Shown: positions 1 through 7,962 of the stretch, piece after piece
Numbering within the stretch: the stretch's first letter is position 1
Layout of the letters: every line of letters starts with the position of its first letter
Origin: Sulfurimonas sp.
GTDB lineage: Bacteria; Campylobacterota; Campylobacteria; Campylobacterales; Sulfurimonadaceae
Length of the DNA stretch: 25,889 nt
Assembly: GCA_027858865.1 (NCBI GenBank)
Contig: JAQIBW010000304.1
Location: 1-25,889 of the forward strand
Direction of reading: 5' to 3'
Notes under the pieces: generated by a model
Told to the model about the DNA's origin: nothing
The model's input: the letters and a program-made list of their open reading frames with translations, nothing else
The model's database searches: none
Made by a program: the position numbers and the translations under genes

Positions 1-542
1 CTACTGATGTTTTAAGAGAGCAGTTTAAAACTAACTTTTTTGGACTTCATGAACTTACATATCAAACTCTTAAAATTATGCGCAAACAAGGTTATGGAAG
101 AATCATCCAACACTCTTCAGTTTTAGGCATCATCTCACTTCGTTTTCGAGGAGCTTACAATGCTTCAAAATATGCTATCGAAGGTTTGTGTGACACTCTT
201 CGCTTGGAGCTTATGGAAACAGACATTCATATTTGTACAATAAATACAGGACCAATTCGCTCAGACTTTAGAAAAAATGCTATTAAGATGTTTAAAAAGA
301 ACGTAGCATCTAAGGGAAGTGTTTTTGAAAAACAATACAATGAAGAGCTTTTGACTGTAAAAGAGAAAGATGGTGACATCTTCACAAAAGACACTGATGT
401 TGTTATAAAAAACATAGTCCACGCACTAGAATCTAAAAACCCACAACCCAGATACTACAACACTTTTGCTACGCATCTACTTGGTGGATTTAAGAGGGTT
501 TTGTCTACGCGTATACTTGATAAGATTTTGAGGAAGATTTAA
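1..542 (+). CDS. Short-chain dehydrogenase/reductase (SDR) family protein, 5' end missing
   Basis: The frame is already open at base 3, so the gene starts before the window; an internal ATG at 78 is not the true start. About 179 residues are visible. They contain the classical SDR active site: a Ser in IIQHSSVLGI, followed about 20 residues later by the Tyr and Lys of AYNASKYAIEG (YxxxK), and then a Pro-Ile pair in NTGPIRSDF, where the chain contacts the nicotinamide in this family. The N-terminal NAD(P)-binding TGxxxGxG motif lies outside the window. SDRs reduce or oxidise alcohols and ketones with NAD(P)H in the cytoplasm. The C-terminal part (GGFKRVLSTRILDKILRKI) is basic and partly amphipathic. 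The substrate cannot be told from this fragment. No downstream partner is obvious; 64 bases separate it from the next gene. Confidence 0.85.
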   Translation, partial: TDVLREQFKTNFFGLHELTYQTLKIMRKQGYGRIIQHSSVLGIISLRFRGAYNASKYAIEGLCDTLRLELMETDIHICTINTGPIRSDFRKNAIKMFKKNVASKGSVFEKQYNEELLTVKEKDGDIFTKDTDVVIKNIVHALESKNPQPRYYNTFATHLLGGFKRVLSTRILDKILRKI

Positions 543-570
543 ATATTTTTAGTTATTTAAAGGTATAAAT

Positions 571-586
571 TGTACAATACTATAAA
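571..586 (+). promoter_or_regulatory. Possible promoter for the 607 lipoprotein gene
   Basis: TACAAT at 573–578 directly follows TG, and TATAAA lies at 581–586. No -35 box is recognisable, which is common in Campylobacterota promoters. A start of transcription near 590 would leave a leader of under 20 bases. An AAAGGA ribosome binding site precedes the ATG at 607. This is pattern-level evidence only. Confidence 0.35.
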
Positions 587-606
587 TAATTTCATAAAGG
601 AAAAAA

Positions 607-1059
607 ATGTTAAAATCAGTTTTTGTATCAATAAGTATAATGTTCCTTCTAGTTCTAACAGGATGTGGAGATAAGGCAAGTGGAATAACTTTTAAAGAGT
701 ATAGTCCTCAGTTAGCAACTAAAAAAGATTCAGCTAAAGTTGTTATATTTCGTCCAGATAGAATGATTGCTAGTGCTGAAACAGTATTAGTTATGGAAAA
801 TTCCAAGAACAGAGGTGAACTGCTTCCCGTAGGATTTTTAGCGTTTGATATTCCAATCGAGATAACTAAATTACACACAGAAACAGGTTACATAGATCGT
901 ATATACACATTAAGTCCAGAAAGTGGAGGTGTATATTATTTTGAAATGCAATTATCAAATTATATTATGGTTGGTGCATTGGATTTAGTTCCTACCAATG
1001 AAGAAGTTGCATTTGCTAAAATGCAACATTTAAGAGAATCAATCAAAGTAAAAAAATAA
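607..1059 (+). CDS. Small outer- or inner-membrane lipoprotein, possibly DUF2846-like
   Basis: The 150-residue product has a lipoprotein signal peptide: Lys at 3, a hydrophobic stretch at residues 5–17, and the lipobox LTGC with Cys20 as the expected lipidation site. The mature part is about 130 residues, mostly predicted beta strand (KVVIFRPDR, GGVYYFEMQL), with no cysteines and no catalytic motif that I recognise. The arrangement 'AKVVIFRP... FDIPIEI... GGVYYFEMQ' resembles the DUF2846 family of small lipoproteins, but I hold that loosely. It would be anchored in the envelope facing the periplasm. It has its own ribosome binding site and probably its own promoter. Function unknown. Confidence 0.8.
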   Translation: MLKSVFVSISIMFLLVLTGCGDKASGITFKEYSPQLATKKDSAKVVIFRPDRMIASAETVLVMENSKNRGELLPVGFLAFDIPIEITKLHTETGYIDRIYTLSPESGGVYYFEMQLSNYIMVGALDLVPTNEEVAFAKMQHLRESIKVKK

Positions 1060-1142
1060 TTACTATCTATCTCATTTCCTAAAAGAAAGATGGCTTACGG
1101 AAAATCATTTTTTACTTAAGTCACATTTTAAATCAATATCGC

Positions 1143-1148
1143 TACAAT
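1143..1148 (+). promoter_or_regulatory. Possible -10 box for the 1177 gene
   Basis: TACAAT lies about 28 bases before the ATG at 1177, in an AT-rich spacer. No convincing -35 box is present. A weak call. The rest of the 1060–1176 spacer shows nothing I can name. Confidence 0.3.
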
Positions 1149-1176
1149 CTGCAAACTAAAATTATAAGGATTATTT

Positions 1177-1611
1177 ATGAAACTGCTAAATATACTAATC
1201 TTGTCTTTATGTATGGCATACAGTGTAAGTGCCGATATTGTTAAAAATTCTGCAAATACTATGAAAGATACAAAAACGAACTATTTATGGCAAGACACAA
1301 AAGATGTCTCAACAACAAAAAGAAATTTTACAGATGCAGTTGATTATTGTAAAAACTTAGAACTCGACGGACATAAGTCTTGGGAACTACCTGGTTTTAT
1401 GGAACTGTTCTCTATAGTAGATACGAAAGTTTACAATCCTACTATCTCAGGAAATTTCAAATATGTTGTAGCACAAAACTACTGGACATCTAAAACATTT
1501 GCTAATGCGACAAGTAAAGAAGCATTTGTAATAAATTTTATATCTGGTGCATTCAATAGAGAAAAAATGGGTGAATTGTTTTACGTAAGATGTTATAAAA
1601 AGAGTAAATAA
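1177..1611 (+). CDS. Exported DUF1566 (Lcl-type) domain protein
   Basis: The 144-residue product has a cleavable signal peptide (MKLLNILILSLCMAYSVSA, with cleavage likely after residue 19). The mature protein follows the DUF1566 pattern in order: 'YLWQD' near residue 36, 'AVDYCKNLELDGHKSWELPGF' (Cys, then Gly-W-x-LP), 'ELFSIVDTKVYNPTI', 'NYWTSK', 'AFVINFISGAF' and a closing 'FYVRCYK' with a second Cys that could pair with the first. This small domain is common in secreted proteins of Sulfurimonas-like bacteria and often occurs alone; its biochemical role is not established. Start chosen at ATG 1177 with a purine-rich AAGGA upstream. It runs convergently toward the methyltransferase gene. Confidence 0.82.
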   Translation: MKLLNILILSLCMAYSVSADIVKNSANTMKDTKTNYLWQDTKDVSTTKRNFTDAVDYCKNLELDGHKSWELPGFMELFSIVDTKVYNPTISGNFKYVVAQNYWTSKTFANATSKEAFVINFISGAFNREKMGELFYVRCYKKSK

Positions 1612-1624
1612 AATTTAAGTAGGC

Positions 1625-1638
1625 GAGGCTAAAGCCTC
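1625..1638. terminator. Short hairpin between convergent genes
   Basis: GAGGC at 1625–1629 and GCCTC at 1634–1638 form a 5-bp GC-rich stem with a TAAA loop, in the 46-base gap between two convergent genes. It could end transcription in both directions, but neither side has a clean T run. Confidence 0.4.
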
Positions 1639-1657
1639 ACTTCCTAAGCTAGCGTTT

Positions 1658-2419
1658 CTACTTCATAAAAGCCAAAAGAGATGCTGTTACTGCAACATTA
1701 AGTGACTCAACCTCTCTTTGCATCGGTATACTTATGGAGTCGTTGCAAAGCTTCTCAACTTCAGGACTTACTCCATCACTTTCATTTCCTAAAACAAAGA
1801 TAGACTTATTAGTTGGTTTAACATCATAGATGCTAGTTTTAGCATGAGATGATAGAGAGTATATCTTTGTACTTGCATCAAGCGCTGGAAATATTTCATC
1901 AAGAGAGTTACAATAATAAATCGGAAGTTTAAAAAGTGTTCCTGCACTTGCTTTGATTACTAACGGAGATATCTTTGCAGAGCTTTTTTTAGGAAGTATG
2001 ATTCCATCTACATTTCCAGCTGCACATGAACGAATGATCATCCCAAGGTTTTGAGGGTTATGGATACCATCTAGTGCGATAAGTCTAAAGCTTTTCATCT
2101 CTTTAATTTCACTAGCACTTTTGTAAGTCTGAGCGATGATGTCTATTGCTACACCCTGATCTTGTTTAGCATTTTTACTTATGCGACTTAGAGAGTTTTT
2201 CTCATGGTAAGTTATATCTATATTTCTTGTCTTTGCAAGTTCTAGTATAGTCTTTACAGCTCCCTCAGGTTTATTGCTAGATGCCAGATGAAGTTTGTGT
2301 ACTTCTACAGTAGAGTCTTGTAAAACTTCAATTACAACATTTCTGCCATAAAGTGTGATGATTTTTTCAAAGTATGCTTTTTTATCTTTATATTCTTGTG
2401 AGTCATTAGAATCTTGCAA
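1658..2419 (-). CDS. TrmH/SpoU-family RNA 2'-O-ribose methyltransferase
   Basis: The 253-residue product matches the SPOUT knotted methyltransferases that methylate a ribose 2'-OH in rRNA or tRNA using S-adenosylmethionine. Residues 20–95 resemble the N-terminal substrate-binding domain (GRNVVIEVLQ). The three family motifs are present: motif 1 at 117–131 (DGIHNPQNLGMIIRS, with N124 and R130), motif 2 at 207–221 (IFVLGNESDGVSPE, with N212 and E213) and motif 3 at 230–248 (IPMQREVESLNVAVTAS). The best-known relative is RlmB, which makes Gm2251 in 23S rRNA; length and motif order fit, but the exact target is inferred. The start is a TTG, chosen because AAAAGGA lies about 7 bases upstream and no ATG fits. 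It follows yaaA with a 16-base gap, so the two are probably co-transcribed. Confidence 0.87.
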   Translation of the reverse strand: MQDSNDSQEYKDKKAYFEKIITLYGRNVVIEVLQDSTVEVHKLHLASSNKPEGAVKTILELAKTRNIDITYHEKNSLSRISKNAKQDQGVAIDIIAQTYKSASEIKEMKSFRLIALDGIHNPQNLGMIIRSCAAGNVDGIILPKKSSAKISPLVIKASAGTLFKLPIYYCNSLDEIFPALDASTKIYSLSSHAKTSIYDVKPTNKSIFVLGNESDGVSPEVEKLCNDSISIPMQREVESLNVAVTASLLAFMK

Positions 2420-2435
2420 ATGTTTTTCCTTTTAA

Positions 2436-3161
2436 TTAAACGATATTATATACAATCTCTGTTTTATTTTTGATTACTTGTATCTCTTTGATTTGAAGTG
2501 TATCTATTTCTAAAGACATAAACTCTTGCATAGAGTTTATGTTGTTCTTTGCAAGCTCTCTTAAAACTAGACCTCTATAAGCTTTAGCCCAGTGGCTTAC
2601 AGTTTTCCCGCCTTTTAAAAACTTTAGTGTTGTGTATGGTTTGTTGACTTTGTAAAACTTATCATAGTAACCGGCGCGAAGGTCCAAGATGTCATCATTG
2701 TTTAAGTACAAATCTAACTGATATGAGAATCTCTCTTTATAAAACTTATCCGGAGCTATACTTCCGATATCGTTTCCTTGTTTTACTTTGTAATTAGCTA
2801 TCGTATCTCCGCCTAAAATTGGACCGTAAAGGTTTGAGAAAATAATAGTATTCTTTTTTAGGTATTGCACTTGTTTAGCATCTACAGTATTTATATCCAA
2901 GTAATTATAAGCCACACCTTGATATCTCTGTATTGCTGGCATTAGTGGAGAATTAAACAAGTCCTTTATATATGCTTCGCAGTCACTCATTTTTTTAAAA
3001 CCAAAGAGGTTTTTAATTGCCTCTTCATCACCGCTTGTTACTATTTTATTGTATTGGTTGAGTATTTCATCTCTTGCTTGATTAGAACCAAGAAGCTCTT
3101 TTGGGGTTTCTCCGCCACCACTATTTTTTCCCTCTGAAGGTGAGAATAGCACTTTTAGCAT
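2436..3161 (-). CDS. yaaA: Peroxide stress protein YaaA (UPF0246/DUF328 family)
   Basis: The 241-residue product opens with MLKVLFSPSEGKNSGG, the characteristic start of epsilonproteobacterial YaaA proteins. It also contains the family blocks 'AIQRYQGVAYNYLD' (near residue 79), 'NTIIFSNLYGPILGGDTIANYKVK' and 'LDLRAGYYDKFY'. In E. coli YaaA is induced by hydrogen peroxide, lowers free intracellular iron and binds DNA; that role is known from the family and not visible here. Length is slightly under the E. coli protein. The ATG at 3161 has an AAGGA box about 6 bases upstream. It is the first gene of a two-gene unit with the TrmH-family gene and is transcribed divergently from the FecR operon. 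Confidence 0.85.
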   Translation of the reverse strand: MLKVLFSPSEGKNSGGGETPKELLGSNQARDEILNQYNKIVTSGDEEAIKNLFGFKKMSDCEAYIKDLFNSPLMPAIQRYQGVAYNYLDINTVDAKQVQYLKKNTIIFSNLYGPILGGDTIANYKVKQGNDIGSIAPDKFYKERFSYQLDLYLNNDDILDLRAGYYDKFYKVNKPYTTLKFLKGGKTVSHWAKAYRGLVLRELAKNNINSMQEFMSLEIDTLQIKEIQVIKNKTEIVYNIV

Positions 3162-3200
3162 ATATATCCTTGTTGTTTTTGGTAGACAAATTTTTATCTA

Positions 3201-3209
3201 ATTGTATCA
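3201..3209 (-). promoter_or_regulatory. Extended -10 promoter for yaaA
   Basis: On the minus strand this reads TGATACAAT, a TGn extension joined to TACAAT. It lies about 40 bases upstream of the yaaA ATG and only a few bases from the opposing promoter at 3217–3225. No good -35 box is seen. Confidence 0.5.
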
Positions 3210-3216
3210 ATTTAAA

Positions 3217-3225
3217 TGATATAAT
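3217..3225 (+). promoter_or_regulatory. Extended -10 promoter for the FecR–cyclase–phosphodiesterase operon
   Basis: TGATATAAT is a perfect TATAAT (3220–3225) with the TGn extension. A start of transcription near 3232 would give a leader of about 20 bases before the GTG start at 3253. It faces the yaaA promoter with only seven bases between the two extended boxes, so binding of polymerase at one probably excludes the other. Confidence 0.6.
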
Positions 3226-3252
3226 AGGTAAAAATAAATATAGGGGTTTGTT

Positions 3253-3957
3253 GTGAAGAAATTTTTAATGTCTCTTTTTATAACTTTATTATCTGTTACA
3301 GTAGCAAGTGCGAGCGCATCGTTGGGAAGCGTTGAGCTAACAAAAGGAAATGTAAAAGTTAAGAGTGAGGGTTCATTTAAAAAGAGTAAAGTGGCTAAAG
3401 GTTTAGAAGTAAAAAAAGGTGATCTTATCACTACTTCTAAGAATTCAAATGCAGTTATAAAGCTTTTAGATGGTTCGACTCTAGTTTTGGACGCGAGTTC
3501 AACTCTACACTTTGTATCTGCAAATATGGCAGAACAAGAAACGGGTAAGGTTTATTATAAAATCACTTCAAGAGATGCAAAGAATGCTCTTAAGGTAAAA
3601 ACTCCTTTCGCAATTATTGGGATCAAGGGTACCACTTTTATAGTAGACTCTGGAAAGAAATCATCTGTTAAACTTCAAGAGGGTGTTATTGGAATCCAAA
3701 GCATTAAAGAAGAGTTTGAGCTTTACAGAAAAGCAGTTCAGGCTGAGTACAACAAGTACTTATCAGAACAAGAAGCTGCGTATCAAAAATACCTCAATGA
3801 GCAAAATAAAGGTGCAGCCCTTCTGACTAAAGAGTTTGATCTTCAAGCTGGAAACACTATCTCCTTTGATGGAAATAAAGTTGATGAGAAAGCATGGACA
3901 AAAGAAGACGACGCAGAATTTGAACGTTTTGAGAAACTTATGGGATCTATAAAGTAG
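3253..3957 (+). CDS. Exported FecR-domain protein with a coiled-coil insert
   Basis: The 234-residue product has a signal peptide (MKKFLMSLFITLLSVTVASA). A FecR domain follows from about residue 25: 'GSVELTKGNVKVKSEG', 'VKKGDLITTSKNSNAVIKLLDGSTLVLDASS' and 'LKVKTPFAIIGIKGTTFIV', a repeating short-strand pattern ending in the conserved IxGTTF block. The domain then appears interrupted at about residues 152–190 by a charged helical stretch containing two similar 11-residue units, EYNKYLSEQEA (165–175) and AYQKYLNEQNK (176–186). It resumes with 'EFDLQAGNTISFDG'. FecR proteins act in the periplasm or at the envelope, often as regulators. The start is GTG with TAGGGG upstream. The stop lies 5 bases before the cyclase ATG, so the protein probably works with the cyclase's periplasmic CHASE2 domain; that link is inferred. 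Confidence 0.85.
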   Translation: MKKFLMSLFITLLSVTVASASASLGSVELTKGNVKVKSEGSFKKSKVAKGLEVKKGDLITTSKNSNAVIKLLDGSTLVLDASSTLHFVSANMAEQETGKVYYKITSRDAKNALKVKTPFAIIGIKGTTFIVDSGKKSSVKLQEGVIGIQSIKEEFELYRKAVQAEYNKYLSEQEAAYQKYLNEQNKGAALLTKEFDLQAGNTISFDGNKVDEKAWTKEDDAEFERFEKLMGSIK

Positions 3958-3962
3958 TTTAA

Positions 3963-6008
3963 ATGAAAGACAAGCTTCTCTATCTTGGTGTTTTAGTACC
4001 TATTTTAATAGTAGCACTCTTGTTGAACATATATAAAGTAGAACCATTTGAGAGTTTTTCACTTCGTTATAATGATATTAACTTTGACTTACAGACAAAA
4101 AACCCGAGTAAAGATGTAGTTTTTGTAGCAGTAGATGAGCCAAGTGTAAATGAGTTTGGTAGATGGCCGTGGAATAGAGAGATAATTGCTAAAGGAATAG
4201 ATGGGCTGAGAGATGCTGATGTTGTTTTGATGGATATGATATTTTCAGAACCAACATCAGAAGAACAGGATTTAGTATTGGCTGAGTCACTTTCAGGATT
4301 AAACTCTAGCGTATGTGGTTTTTTTCTAAGAGAAAAATCTACACAGAAGGTTACAGATGAAGCATTAGAGATACTTGGTGATTCATCGCTTGACCTGCTT
4401 CAGTCCCAAATATCAGAGTTTAATAACCCACTCTTTGTCAGTGCTCCATTTGCAGAGATGAATATTTTACCTATTTTAGAATCATGCTCTTTAAGTGGAA
4501 GTTTCTCTACTCTTAGTGAGAGTGACCATCTTCTTCGCTCTTATCCTATTGCAGTATATTTTAAAAATATCTTATATCCTTCTCTAGCTATTCAAGGTTT
4601 GAGACTAAAGTTTAACAAAGATATAAAGAGAGTAGATGAGTCTCATGTAGAAATTAATGAACGCCTAGTTGGTCTGAATGATCAAGGGTTTATAAGACTT
4701 AACTTTTATAATCCAAAACTATATAATATAGTATCATTTTTAGATGTTGCTACAAAGAAGATAAAGCCTGAATATTTCAAAGGTAAGATAGTTATTCTTG
4801 GAATTACTGAAGTTGGAGCTGGTGATGTTGTAAGTACTCCTATGGGTTCTTTGCCTGGGCCACTGCTTCACTATACTTTTATATCTAATCTATTAGAAAA
4901 CCATCTTATCAAAGAACCAAAAAATATAACTCCTGCTTTGATAGTTTTAATGGTTCTCTTACCGTTTATTTTGGTACTCTTATTTAAAAAGATACTGCAC
5001 AGAGTAGTAATAAATATAATCATCTATCTAATAGTATATGCCTACATAAGGTATCTGTTCGTAACTGACATGATATATATAGACCTTTTTTATCCTCTAA
5101 TATCTTTAGTTGTTAGTTTGGTGTCAGTAGAAGCTATAGCCTTTACCTTACAAGAACAAAGCGGTAAGTTTATGCGAGGAGCATTCTCTAGTTACCTATC
5201 AGGTGATTTGCTTGATAAACTCATAGAAAATCCAGAAGCATTGGCTCTTGGTGGTGAAAGTAAAGAACTCAGCATACTCTTTAGTGATATTCGTGGATTT
5301 ACTACTATCTCCGAGTCTATGGATCCGGTTAGTCTTATTACATTGTTAAACAGGTATTTCACCCCTATGACAAATGCAGTACTAGATAATGGTGGGATGC
5401 TTGATAAGTATATAGGAGATGCTGTTATGGCATTTTTTAATGCACCTGTAGATATTAAAGATCATGCAGATGCATCTTGCACGACAGCCTTACAAATGAT
5501 AGAAAAACTAGATGTACTAAATGAAGAACTCGCTCTTGAAAACATCAATCCTATCAGAATAGGTATTGGAATAAATACAGCAGATGTAGTCGTTGGAAAT
5601 ATGGGTTCAGATACAAGGTTTAACTATACCGTTATTGGCGATGGTGTAAACCTTGCATCTAGAGTTGAGGGTCTTACGAAAAACTATGGTGTAAATATTC
5701 TCATTACAGAGTTTACTGTGGCAAAAATAAGTGACAAATTTATACATAGAGAAATAGAACCTGTAAAAGTAAAAGGCAAAGATGAGGCAGTGCTTCTATA
5801 TGAACTAATGCCAAACAGTGATAAGTCTAGAGATATTAAAAAACTATATGATGTGGCACTTACTACATATAAGCGTGGTGACTTTAAAGAAGCAGAACTT
5901 TTATTTGGTTATTTAGTTGAAGATTATGATGATAATCCGTCAAAATATTTTTTACCACATATTAAAGATGAACAGCTATGGGGTGTTCATAAAATGACAA
6001 CAAAGTAG
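3963..6008 (+). CDS. CHASE2-domain class III adenylate/guanylate cyclase
   Basis: The 681-residue membrane protein likely makes cAMP from ATP. It has an N-terminal membrane helix (residues 4–22), a periplasmic CHASE2 sensor domain (about 25–310; 'DVVFVAVDEPSVNEFGRWPW', 'GKIVILGITEVGAGD'), and three membrane helices (about 323–341, 348–366, 372–396). A cytoplasmic class III cyclase domain follows at about 430–600. The two metal-binding aspartates are D442 in ILFSDIRGFT and D486 in YIGDAVMAFF, and the GDGVNLASR block with the catalytic Asn and Arg is intact. A short TPR-like tail ends the protein. All key residues are present, so it should be active. Substrate choice between ATP and GTP is inferred from family habit. 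It is the middle gene of a three-gene operon, with gaps of 5 bases before and 13 after. Confidence 0.9.
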   Translation: MKDKLLYLGVLVPILIVALLLNIYKVEPFESFSLRYNDINFDLQTKNPSKDVVFVAVDEPSVNEFGRWPWNREIIAKGIDGLRDADVVLMDMIFSEPTSEEQDLVLAESLSGLNSSVCGFFLREKSTQKVTDEALEILGDSSLDLLQSQISEFNNPLFVSAPFAEMNILPILESCSLSGSFSTLSESDHLLRSYPIAVYFKNILYPSLAIQGLRLKFNKDIKRVDESHVEINERLVGLNDQGFIRLNFYNPKLYNIVSFLDVATKKIKPEYFKGKIVILGITEVGAGDVVSTPMGSLPGPLLHYTFISNLLENHLIKEPKNITPALIVLMVLLPFILVLLFKKILHRVVINIIIYLIVYAYIRYLFVTDMIYIDLFYPLISLVVSLVSVEAIAFTLQEQSGKFMRGAFSSYLSGDLLDKLIENPEALALGGESKELSILFSDIRGFTTISESMDPVSLITLLNRYFTPMTNAVLDNGGMLDKYIGDAVMAFFNAPVDIKDHADASCTTALQMIEKLDVLNEELALENINPIRIGIGINTADVVVGNMGSDTRFNYTVIGDGVNLASRVEGLTKNYGVNILITEFTVAKISDKFIHREIEPVKVKGKDEAVLLYELMPNSDKSRDIKKLYDVALTTYKRGDFKEAELLFGYLVEDYDDNPSKYFLPHIKDEQLWGVHKMTTK

Positions 6009-6021
6009 CGGGGAAATTATA

Positions 6022-7962
6022 ATGAAACAAGTAAGAAGCCTAGGTGCAAACGAAATACTACAAATGATATTTACATACCTGACTGAAGTATCTTCTTTAA
6101 GAGAATATGATGAAATTCTAATGGTTCTAGCCAATATGGGTAGAGCCTTGACCTCTGCTGATAGGTGTACAGTTTGGGTTGTTGATGAAGATAAGAAGGA
6201 GATTTGGACTAAAGTCGCACATGGTATGGATGCTATAAGATTGCCAATGGACTCCGGAATTGTTGGTAGTTCTATTACAACTGGTAAAAAGGTTATTATA
6301 GACGATGTTTACCTTGATGACAGATTTAATTCGGATATAGACAAGAAGACAGGTTACCGCACAAAAAGTATGATGGTAATTCCTATGTTTGATAATGATG
6401 ATAATATTATTGGGGCTTTTCAGGTTATTAACCATAAAGGAGAAAGCGGTATATTTGACACAAGAGATATGGAACGTCTTATGTTGGCAAGTACATACGC
6501 AGCTGAGACTCTTGTATCTGCACGTCTGACTAATGAGATAGAAGATACGCAAAAAGAAGTTGTCTTTACTATGGGTGCTATCGGTGAGAGTAGAAGTAAA
6601 GAGACAGGTAACCATGTAAAGAGAGTTGCGGAGTATTCAAGAATCTTAGGTCTTGCATATGGAATGGATGCAAAAGAAGCAGAGCTTTTAAAACAAGCTA
6701 GTCCAATGCATGATATTGGTAAGGTAGCAATTCCGGATGCCATATTAAAAAAACCTGGTCGCTTTAACGATGAAGAAAGAAAAGTAATGGATACTCACGC
6801 AGAGCTTGGTTATGGGATGATTAAAAATTCTGACAGAGCACTTTTAAAAGCTGCTTCTATAGTAGCATATGAGCATCATGAAAAATGGAATGGAAACGGA
6901 TACCCAAGAAAGCTAAAGGGCGAAGAGATTCATTTATATGGGCGTATAACTGCTTTGGCTGATGTATTTGATGCATTAGGCTCTGATAGAGTATATAAAA
7001 AAGCTTGGGATGATGAAAGAATTTTCAAGCTCTTTAAAGAAGAGAGAGGTGAGCACTTTGATCCAAAATTAATAGACCTCTTCTTTGAAAACATAGATAA
7101 GATATTAGCAGTAAGAGAACACTTTAAAGATGCATACCAAGAAAATGTAGTTGATAAAGAGATAAATACAAAAGAGATCAAGATTCTTGGAGCTTATGGA
7201 ACAAGAGCAAAGGGTTTTGGTACAAGTTCATTTTTACTAAATAAAAGTAATGTAATAGATGCTGGAAATATATTAGCTACATTAGATGAAGAGAGTATCC
7301 ATATAGAAAATATATGGTTAACTCATTCTCATCTAGATCATATAAGTGATATTGCATATATATTAGATAACTACTTCTCTATGAGAACCAAGACTCTGAA
7401 TATTATGGGATTACCAGGAACGCTAAACGCATTGAAAAAACATTTCTTCAATAATTTAATATGGCCTGACTTCTCAACAATAACTTTAACTAAGTCAGAT
7501 ACCCCAGCACTATCATATACAGAAATAGAATTAGGTAAAGAGTATGCACTTAATGAAAATGAATCTATAGAAGCATTTAAGACAGATCATACCGTTCCTA
7601 GCTGTGGATATATTTTTAAAAGGGAAGGTGATTCACTCTTAATTACAGCAGATACTTATGCTTTAGATAATGTAATAGAGATAATTGATAGTAGAAAAGA
7701 TATAAATTCTATAGTAATAGAATGTTCCTTTCCATCAAGTATGCCAATGCTAGCAAAAGAGAGTAAACATTTAACACCAGAATTACTCTTTACAAGCATA
7801 GAAAACATCAAAAGAGATGATCTAAGACTATACATAAATCATATTAAGCCTAGCTTTTTAGTTAAGATAGCTAACGAAATCCATGAATATAGGGGTAAAT
7901 TCGAGCCAATTATATTGAAAGATGAAGATTTTATAGATTTCTCTAAAAAACCCTTGACATAG
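6022..7962 (+). CDS. GAF–HD-GYP–class II cAMP phosphodiesterase fusion protein
   Basis: The 646-residue soluble product has three domains. Residues about 20–170 are a GAF sensor. Residues about 175–370 are an HD-GYP domain with H230-D231 (PMHDIGK) and HHEKWNGNGYP at 285–295; this domain normally hydrolyses c-di-GMP and all signature residues are present. Residues about 385–640 are a metallo-beta-lactamase-fold domain with THSHLDH (434–440), 'ADTYALDN', 'IECSFP', 'ESKHLTPELL' and 'INHIKPSF', which is the signature series of class II 3',5'-cyclic-nucleotide phosphodiesterases (yeast PDE1, bacterial CpdP). The protein can therefore be expected to destroy cAMP and possibly c-di-GMP under control of GAF. 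It follows the cyclase by 13 bases with a GGGGA ribosome binding site. Its last codons overlap the tRNA operon promoter. Confidence 0.88.
   Translation: MKQVRSLGANEILQMIFTYLTEVSSLREYDEILMVLANMGRALTSADRCTVWVVDEDKKEIWTKVAHGMDAIRLPMDSGIVGSSITTGKKVIIDDVYLDDRFNSDIDKKTGYRTKSMMVIPMFDNDDNIIGAFQVINHKGESGIFDTRDMERLMLASTYAAETLVSARLTNEIEDTQKEVVFTMGAIGESRSKETGNHVKRVAEYSRILGLAYGMDAKEAELLKQASPMHDIGKVAIPDAILKKPGRFNDEERKVMDTHAELGYGMIKNSDRALLKAASIVAYEHHEKWNGNGYPRKLKGEEIHLYGRITALADVFDALGSDRVYKKAWDDERIFKLFKEERGEHFDPKLIDLFFENIDKILAVREHFKDAYQENVVDKEINTKEIKILGAYGTRAKGFGTSSFLLNKSNVIDAGNILATLDEESIHIENIWLTHSHLDHISDIAYILDNYFSMRTKTLNIMGLPGTLNALKKHFFNNLIWPDFSTITLTKSDTPALSYTEIELGKEYALNENESIEAFKTDHTVPSCGYIFKREGDSLLITADTYALDNVIEIIDSRKDINSIVIECSFPSSMPMLAKESKHLTPELLFTSIENIKRDDLRLYINHIKPSFLVKIANEIHEYRGKFEPIILKDEDFIDFSKKPLT

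Noticed and set aside
6127..6743. Minus-strand open frames within the phosphodiesterase gene
   Set aside because: They lie antisense to conserved GAF and HD-GYP coding sequence and their translations lack any domain-like pattern.
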